A model generated the notes under the pieces. That model saw only the letters and a program-made list of their open reading frames with translations. It had not been told where the DNA came from and searched no databases. A stretch of 42,814 bases of DNA from a virus: positions 1 through 42,814 of the IMG/VR virus record IMGVR_UViG_3300027843_000076. One strand, given 5' to 3'. Of this stretch, positions 38,629 to 42,814 are shown piece after piece. The position numbers and the translations under genes are program-made. Each line of letters starts with the position of its first letter. Positions within the stretch are counted from its first letter, which is position 1.

Positions 38629-39889
38629 TTGAGACCTCCAGTTTTAACTCTTGCTTATCAACAACTCTGGCAAGAAAGAATTGTCCTACGACCTTAGGAA
38701 GTTCCCAAGTAACAGACTCATAGTTATCAAGGAAGAACATATTTACTGCTCCACCAGACAACTTGTCTATTAGCATTGAGAACGCCAGTCCAACCCTTAG
38801 CTTCTCACCAGTTGATAACCTATCATATGTGACACCTTTGACTGTTACCTCAAAAGTCTCAACCCACTCAAGCGTAGTCTGAACTTCTCGCATTAGCTTG
38901 ATGTCTATTTCTGGAATAATCTTTTTTAGGAACGCTACCATTGGTCTCACCTTCACTTCAAGCTCCCTTGCAGGAACCATATTAGGTGCTAGATATTTGA
39001 TAGCGTGTTCTAGTAGCGACATATCGTCACCAGAAGTGTCCTGTGACTTGCGTAGAGCCCCTACAACAGCTTTTTTCTGCAAAAGGGTCTCCTTATACGC
39101 CCTAAGCTCTCCAACGGCTTCTGAGTAGATTCTTTTTAGCTCGTCAGTTTTGAAGTCTGGGGTTGGTTGCCCACACTTATCACAAGTCTTAACTTTTCTG
39201 GCTTTTAGTTGCTCACCTAAAGCAGTAGCTTCAATGTCTGAAGCACCTACTACTACTTCTAACTCTTTGATTTCGTCTTCAAGAGCTCGTATGTTTGTGG
39301 TCTTCGCATACTGATTCTTCTCAATGCGTAGGCGTTCTGCTTGTAGCTTCTTTCGTTCTGCTCCAAGGTTGCCGTTAAGATTCACACCATACTTCTCAAG
39401 GAAGTCTTTAGGGTCTGACCCCCACAGCTGAGTAAAGAGCTCTAATCTGTTCACAACAGGAGAGTTATCTATAATCAACTGTCTTTGTTCGTTTAATGGT
39501 AGACCGAAGAAGAAGCCGACATCAAAGATACACTGAAACAACTTAGCTTCTGGCAATATGCTTTCTAAGTCTCTTTGTGCGACTTCCCCTTGGTCTGTGC
39601 TTCCGTCAAAGAAGAACACTTTGCTACTGGCTAGTGACCGTAACCTTTGGACAGTGTAGTCACTGAATTCGGCAGAAACTTTAGCAGAGTTCTCGCCCTG
39701 CTTGACGAGTTCCCTTAAACCTAAATTGCTACCGTTTAAGTCTTTACCATACAGTGCGAACAACACTGCTTCTTTTATGGAAGACTTACCAGAGCCGTTC
39801 TTCCCAGATAGATAATTTACATCACCGAACTCTAACTCTTGTGAGCTAAAGTTACGGAAGTTTGTTAGCGATAATCTATTGAGTTTCAT
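38618..39889 (-). CDS. SbcC/Rad50-like SMC-type ATPase with zinc-hook motif
   Basis: I prefer ATG 39889, giving 423 aa, over ATG 39907. Walker A is GKNGSGKSS (residues 29-37). A short coiled-coil arm is split near residue 235 by CDKCGQP, the CxxC of a Rad50 zinc hook. The signature LSTGEKLRVGLAF and Walker B-like MFFLDNYESV follow. The usual Glu after Asp is Asn, with Glu two residues on, a variant seen in phage ATPases of this type. It is about half the length of bacterial SbcC. No SbcD-like nuclease gene is adjacent. It overlaps the preceding gene by 14 bases. Confidence 0.85.
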   Translation of the reverse strand: MKLNRLSLTNFRNFSSQELEFGDVNYLSGKNGSGKSSIKEAVLFALYGKDLNGSNLGLRELVKQGENSAKVSAEFSDYTVQRLRSLASSKVFFFDGSTDQGEVAQRDLESILPEAKLFQCIFDVGFFFGLPLNEQRQLIIDNSPVVNRLELFTQLWGSDPKDFLEKYGVNLNGNLGAERKKLQAERLRIEKNQYAKTTNIRALEDEIKELEVVVGASDIEATALGEQLKARKVKTCDKCGQPTPDFKTDELKRIYSEAVGELRAYKETLLQKKAVVGALRKSQDTSGDDMSLLEHAIKYLAPNMVPARELEVKVRPMVAFLKKIIPEIDIKLMREVQTTLEWVETFEVTVKGVTYDRLSTGEKLRVGLAFSMLIDKLSGGAVNMFFLDNYESVTWELPKVVGQFFLARVVDKQELKLEVSNEK

Positions 39890-40274
39890 TTTCACCTTCA
39901 CTTTCATATCTTCTTACAATTTTTTCTATCTCTGGGTATGTGGTTGCGTAATCTTTGATTACTCTTTTGAGTCCGAATCGGAAGAAGTCAGAGAAAGTCC
40001 AGTCAAGCATATGGTTGTTCACCTTTATGATTGCAATGGCAGGTCTATACTCTTGGTTGAACCTAAAGTTCCATTGGTATGGGTTCTTAGGTGTCTTTGG
40101 TTTCTTCCTTGGTGCGAACTCTTCTTTTCCGAAGTATGCTACTGCTTCCTTCAGAACTTTGTTGGCTATATCTTGTAAGTTTTCGCTCTGAATAGATACA
40201 AGATATGTGATACAAGCGAACTCATATTTTTCTATAACTACGCCTGTATTTGTGCTTGTTTTTCTTATCTTCAT
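39876..40274 (-). CDS. hypothetical protein upstream of the SbcC-like ATPase, 132 aa
   Basis: AAAAGG lies six bases before ATG 40274. The product has a beta-rich N-terminus (VVIEKYEFACITYLVSIQS), a basic Lys/Pro linker (APRKKPKTPKNP) and an aromatic helical end (MLDWTFSDFFRFGLKRVIKDYA). Because it overlaps the ATPase gene, it may be its partner. It shows no nuclease motif that I can recognise. Confidence 0.55.
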   Translation of the reverse strand: MKIRKTSTNTGVVIEKYEFACITYLVSIQSENLQDIANKVLKEAVAYFGKEEFAPRKKPKTPKNPYQWNFRFNQEYRPAIAIIKVNNHMLDWTFSDFFRFGLKRVIKDYATTYPEIEKIVRRYESEGENETQ

Positions 40275-40301
40275 TATACGCCTTTTATATCTTTATATCA
40301 A
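40273..40301 (-). promoter_or_regulatory. sigma70-type promoter match at the start of the 132-aa gene
   Basis: On the minus strand TTGATA (40301-40296), a 17-base spacer and TATAAT (40278-40273) are a near-perfect promoter. Its -10 overlaps ATG 40274, so the transcript would start about eight bases inside that gene and mainly serve the ATPase and later genes. Confidence 0.45.
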
Positions 40302-40437
40302 TGATTAATAGGCACTTACGACATATGCCTTCACCTTTTCTGCACTCGTATGGTGTGAGTTTTTTGAAGCAGTCCAAACACCTATGGGTCTGCTTCTCAA
40401 ACCTGCACCACTTACAGTTTTTCTGTGGACTTTTCAT
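40285..40437 (-). CDS. cysteine-rich zinc protein, 50 aa
   Basis: Seven cysteines in 50 residues form CKWC (8-11), CLDC (20-23), C32 and CRKC (39-42), enough for one or two zinc sites. The N-terminus and middle are basic. It starts inside the end of the preceding gene (26-base overlap) and stops ten bases before the next. Nucleic-acid binding is likely; the target is unknown. Confidence 0.6.
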   Translation of the reverse strand: MKSPQKNCKWCRFEKQTHRCLDCFKKLTPYECRKGEGICRKCLLIIDIKI

Positions 40438-40609
40438 TTTCTGCTCCCAGTTTTAATCTCAACGCTTGTTCCCCCCAGATACGATTTTCTGGGTTGTTTA
40501 AGAACTCTTGTAAAGAGAACTCGTCATATAGGTTCCTACGCCAGAACTGATTAGTCAAGTAAATGTCCACTCGTTCTTTCACAGTTATCTGTGTAAGTGG
40601 GTCTGTCAT
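40412..40609 (-). CDS. hypothetical protein, 65 aa
   Basis: ATG 40609 overlaps the preceding stop as ATGA, with GGAGCTTAA upstream. The product is helical and charged (KERVDIYLTNQFWRRNLYDEF, then SLQEFLNNPENRIWGEQALRLKLG). No family recognised. Confidence 0.55.
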   Translation of the reverse strand: MTDPLTQITVKERVDIYLTNQFWRRNLYDEFSLQEFLNNPENRIWGEQALRLKLGAENEKSTEKL

Positions 40610-40998
40610 TTAAGCTCCTTCCGTATGTTCTCTAATGCGTAGTGGATTTCTGCTTCGTCTGGATTAAGCAAAGCGAACCAAGCTTCACGCAGAGCGTGAT
40701 AAAGTGGTGCGAACTTCTGCTCTTCTCTCGTTAGCACTGGCTCCAAAGGTATAGCACCACAATGTTCTTTGCAGTCTGCACACATACCTTCGCCATTGTT
40801 CTCGTTAAGAACTTTTGCAGAGCAACAGCTTGATACCTTCGTGAAGTAGTAGTCTACCCACTCTTTGTATGCTTTGTTGTTCTTGAAGCTGTCAGTCTGG
40901 TTCTCAAGCCACTGCTCTTCTGTCCAGACTTCCTTCAATGGTAAGTCGTTTTTACGAAGATACTCTCCGTAGGTCTTTCCTAAGTGTATTACGCTCAT
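40606..40998 (-). CDS. zinc-ribbon protein, 130 aa
   Basis: I chose ATG 40998, which overlaps the preceding stop as ATGA behind GAAGGAGA; the longer frame from 41079 only shadows that gene. Residues about 56-86 have SSCCSAKVLNENNGEGMCADCKEHCG, a zinc ribbon. The N-terminal part is helical and aromatic (EVWTEEQWLENQ, YKEWVDYYFTK). The C-terminal helix is acidic. Function unknown. Confidence 0.6.
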   Translation of the reverse strand: MSVIHLGKTYGEYLRKNDLPLKEVWTEEQWLENQTDSFKNNKAYKEWVDYYFTKVSSCCSAKVLNENNGEGMCADCKEHCGAIPLEPVLTREEQKFAPLYHALREAWFALLNPDEAEIHYALENIRKELK

Positions 40999-41195
40999 TT
41001 GGTCTCCTTCTCCTGTGTGTATAAGTAAAATACACCCCCAGGTTTTAAGTCTTGAACTGCGTGTGCCGTAAAGTGGCAACAGAGTTTCAAGTTCTTTTTG
41101 TTAATACCGATATAGTCACGCTCTGGTTCTAATTCACCAGAAGCGATTACTCTGCTCAAGTCATATAGACTGAGCACAATTGGGTTTTTGTCCAT
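40995..41195 (-). CDS. hypothetical protein, 66 aa
   Basis: ATG 41195 overlaps the preceding TAA (TAATG). The product has a short helix at the start and a small beta end (GGVFYLYTQEKETK), with CCH in the middle. It lacks a clear motif. Coupling on both sides supports that it is expressed. Confidence 0.55.
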   Translation of the reverse strand: MDKNPIVLSLYDLSRVIASGELEPERDYIGINKKNLKLCCHFTAHAVQDLKPGGVFYLYTQEKETK

Positions 41196-41350
41196 TACTC
41201 ATTACCCCCTATTACTTCTACTAATTCTAATAATTCTTCTTTAGTGTTAAAGTGAAAAACTTCTCCGTCTTCTGTGACAATGTAGTATTTCCAGTTCTTT
41301 TCTAGCACTAAGTTATTTTCTTTAGCAATTTTCTCTAATTCTTTAGACAT
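41195..41350 (-). CDS. hypothetical protein, 51 aa
   Basis: ATG 41350 overlaps the preceding frame by eight bases. The product is a charged alpha/beta mini-domain (LEKIAKENNLVLEKNWKYYIVTEDGEVFHF followed by a Leu/Glu helix). It ends TAATG with the next gene. Unknown function. Confidence 0.5.
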   Translation of the reverse strand: MSKELEKIAKENNLVLEKNWKYYIVTEDGEVFHFNTKEELLELVEVIGGNE

Positions 41351-41501
41351 TTGGTAAGTTCTCCACCATAGGGCTTGGGCAGTCTACTTTGTGAACCATA
41401 ATCTCGTCTCGGTCATATGCACACTTACAACCCTTCTCCCTATTCTCTTTCATTATTGCGTCTTGATAGCATTTTACTGCTTCGGTTTTGTGATTAAGCA
41501 T
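41343..41501 (-). CDS. cysteine-containing small protein, 52 aa
   Basis: ATG 41501 lies inside the end of the MucR-like gene (28-base overlap) with AAAGGAAC upstream. The chain has a basic helix, then GCKCAYDRDE and HKVDCPSP, four cysteines and a histidine that could bind one zinc. Its end overlaps the next start. Function unknown. Confidence 0.5.
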   Translation of the reverse strand: MLNHKTEAVKCYQDAIMKENREKGCKCAYDRDEIMVHKVDCPSPMVENLPNV

Positions 41502-41920
41502 TTCGTTCCTTTCTTTAATCTTTCTAATGTTTGTGGTGAGCGAGTATACTTTCCTGCCTTCTCGTCACCTTTCTTGAACCAGAACTGCCGACCTTTAATC
41601 AAGTTCTGTCTTCCACCGACAGAGAGTTCAGCTTTTAGCTTCCGATAGTCTTCTGGCAATTGCCCCTTCTTTAGGTCAAAGCCGAACTCTTTACGGTATT
41701 GTCTCGCATTGTCATAACCGTGAACTTGCACTAGGTGAGTTCCGATTTGTCTGAACCACCTGTTGCAGATTTTGCACTGAATAAGATTTTCGTAGCCGTA
41801 GGTGTCTATCAGTTTCTGTTGTGTCCGTTGCTTCTGATATTCAGCACCATACTTCTCTCTACGCTTCGCCTTCACTTCTGGTCTGGCGTAGTATTCTTTC
41901 ATATACTCGTTCCTATTCAT
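41474..41920 (-). CDS. Ros/MucR-like zinc-finger regulator, 148 aa
   Basis: Residues about 49-105 follow the Ros/MucR pattern: LIQCKICNRWFRQIGTHLVQVHG with C49/C52 and H62/H67 as ligands, then a YRKEFGFDLKKGQLPEDYR tail like YR..WGLP.....Y. Basic helices flank it (KAKRREKYGAEYQKQR, then RQNLIKGRQFW). The family binds DNA as repressors or activators, so this is a good candidate phage regulator. It starts at ATG 41920, coupled to the preceding stop (TAATG). Confidence 0.65.
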   Translation of the reverse strand: MNRNEYMKEYYARPEVKAKRREKYGAEYQKQRTQQKLIDTYGYENLIQCKICNRWFRQIGTHLVQVHGYDNARQYRKEFGFDLKKGQLPEDYRKLKAELSVGGRQNLIKGRQFWFKKGDEKAGKYTRSPQTLERLKKGTKCLITKPKQ

Positions 41921-42129
41921 TACTCGTGTCTCCTAAGCCACTCGGCTTCTCGGTAGCCGTCTACCTGTTGGTCAATAGCTTCCTGTTCAAGGTATTCAGC
42001 ATAATCAGAGCACCAAGCAGGGAAGGTCTGGACTTTTTCAACGCCCTTCGCTTTCTCTTCTCGGTAGAACTCGTTATACTTCGCCTTGAGCTCGTCATAA
42101 TTCTCGCTTACCCACTCGTTATAACTCAT
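41920..42129 (-). CDS. hypothetical protein, 69 aa
   Basis: GGAGACT lies upstream of ATG 42129. The product is a charged, aromatic helical protein (YDELKAKYNEFYREEKAKG, then FPAWCSDYAEYLEQEAID). It overlaps the MucR-like start by one base. No family recognised. Confidence 0.55.
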   Translation of the reverse strand: MSYNEWVSENYDELKAKYNEFYREEKAKGVEKVQTFPAWCSDYAEYLEQEAIDQQVDGYREAEWLRRHE

Positions 42130-42131
42130 AA

Positions 42132-42293
42132 TTAAGTCTCCCTTTTAGTTAGTTCTCTCTCAATTTCAAGCAGTGTGTTCAGCTCGGCTGTGTTATTGGC
42201 GTTGGGTGTGAAGAAGTCCATAAGCACTTCTCGTCTTTGTATAAGCTCGTCATTATCAAGCTCGTGAACTCGGTCTGTGATTAGATTAGCCAT
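42132..42293 (-). CDS. hypothetical protein, 53 aa
   Basis: ATG 42293 overlaps the preceding stop by one base, with AAGGAGACCC (42307-42298 complement) upstream. It is helical (VHELDNDELIQRREVLMDFF, then LNTLLEIERELTKRE). It ends two bases before the next ATG. Function unknown. Confidence 0.5.
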   Translation of the reverse strand: MANLITDRVHELDNDELIQRREVLMDFFTPNANNTAELNTLLEIERELTKRET

Positions 42294-42814
42294 TAGAAGG
42301 GTCTCCTTTCTGGTGTCATTATTGGTATTGCTTGTGCAGTTCTTATCGCTTGGTCAAGTTGTTCTTGGGTCAAGCCGTTAGCTCCGTCTCGTAGCTCTGG
42401 GTGTCTCTGCAGGAAGCGTTCATAACGCTCATTAGCAGACATTTCATTTCCAGAGAGAGTTGGGTCTTCGCTTGGGTCTGGTAGCACTTCGCTCCAGTCT
42501 ATCTGCTTATCGCTTCCTTCTGGGTGCTTCGGTCTAGCGATAGCCACCTTGAAGGTAGTATCTGCACCTTCCCAAGAGCGTTGGCTGTTGTTGTTGCCGA
42601 TTTCCACTCGGTTCACCTTCTTGATAGCAGTCTCAAGCTCAAGCACCATAGCTCTAAAGCGTGTAGCCGTTGAGCTGTCGTGTGGTGAGTTGATTATCTC
42701 CTGCCCCATAGGTGTGATTACAAAGTGGAAGGTAAAGGGCAGTGCAATGTAGTTGTTCAAGAATTTCAAGTAAGCCAGTTTCTGTCCAGAACTCGTGAGC
42801 ACAAGCTCACAGTT
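42293..42814 (-). CDS. hypothetical protein, 5' end cut by the window edge
   Basis: The frame is open to the last base of the window (…CELVLTSSGQK), so its true start is probably outside; a GTG at 42802 is the first internal start. The visible part is about 173 residues: a hydrophobic-aromatic front (LAYLKFLNNYIALPFTFHFVITPMG), a charged middle with EVLPDPSEDPTLSG, and a C-terminal helix (NERYERFLQRHPELRDG...) ending in Pro and Arg. No family recognised. It is the first visible gene of the left-going arm. Confidence 0.55.
   Translation of the reverse strand, partial: NCELVLTSSGQKLAYLKFLNNYIALPFTFHFVITPMGQEIINSPHDSSTATRFRAMVLELETAIKKVNRVEIGNNNSQRSWEGADTTFKVAIARPKHPEGSDKQIDWSEVLPDPSEDPTLSGNEMSANERYERFLQRHPELRDGANGLTQEQLDQAIRTAQAIPIMTPERRPF

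Noticed and set aside
1-42814. Alternative genetic code with reassigned TGA or TAG
   Set aside because: TAA, TAG and TGA all end genes exactly at coupled starts (for example TGA at 40606 and 40995), and Trp is encoded by TGG inside genes.
1-42814. CRISPR array, insertion sequence or integrase
   Set aside because: No regularly spaced direct DNA repeats, no transposase motif and no tyrosine or serine recombinase motif were seen.
1-42814. Direct terminal repeats at the window ends
   Set aside because: The first and last few hundred bases show no shared sequence by eye, so completeness of the genome cannot be claimed.

Overview
The window looks like most of the genome of a tailed double-stranded DNA bacteriophage, probably short-tailed (podovirus-like). 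It carries small and large terminase, a P22-sized portal, a scaffold, a decoration protein, a Mu gpT-like major capsid protein, beta-rich tail spike and fibre genes, an adaptor/nozzle pair, LysM-containing and giant internal virion proteins, a lysis cassette, and a T7 gp4-like primase-helicase. The standard bacterial code fits: genes end on TAA, TAG and TGA, and stops and starts are tightly coupled. Strong AGGAG-type ribosome binding sites and sigma70-type promoters point to a bacterial host. The host itself is not settled. Actinobacterial-type DnaA boxes (TTGTCCACA), a LysM domain and an SLT-like domain ending in a WLANGNY-like tail make an actinobacterial or Saccharibacteria-like host conceivable, but this is inference. 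No integrase or CI-type repressor is visible, so a virulent lifestyle is more likely.

Layout. Bases 1-32770 are read rightward and bases 32825-42814 leftward; the two arms converge at about 32.8 kb on a hairpin. The right edge cuts a gene. The left edge starts exactly on an ATG, so the divergent promoter region expected between the arms lies outside the window.

Right-going arm: three small genes (1-588); a promoter with a palindromic operator and a folded 5' leader (592-697); a Phd-like gene and terminase genes (714-3092); portal to major capsid (3101-8173); small zinc-binding and virion proteins (8236-9795); two tail genes sharing about 40 copies of a ~14-residue repeat (9797-15212); a collar-domain fibre (15321-16337); adaptor and nozzle (16784-19800); internal proteins ending in a 2349-residue polyvalent protein with an embedded methyltransferase-like domain (20527-29175); a surface-type beta protein, small membrane proteins, amidase endolysin and a second holin candidate (29190-32326); and a RusA-like resolvase (32414-32770).

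Left-going arm, in transcription order: many tiny overlapping genes, several with CxxC zinc motifs and one Ros/MucR-like; an SbcC/Rad50-like ATPase; a zinc-ribbon protein; a putative single-strand-binding protein; a 416-base control region with two promoters, DnaA-like boxes and G7 tracts; the primase-helicase; a cluster of membrane proteins including an anchored transglycosylase-like enzyme; and an HNH nuclease. No DNA or RNA polymerase gene is in the window, so the phage uses the host enzymes or encodes them outside it.
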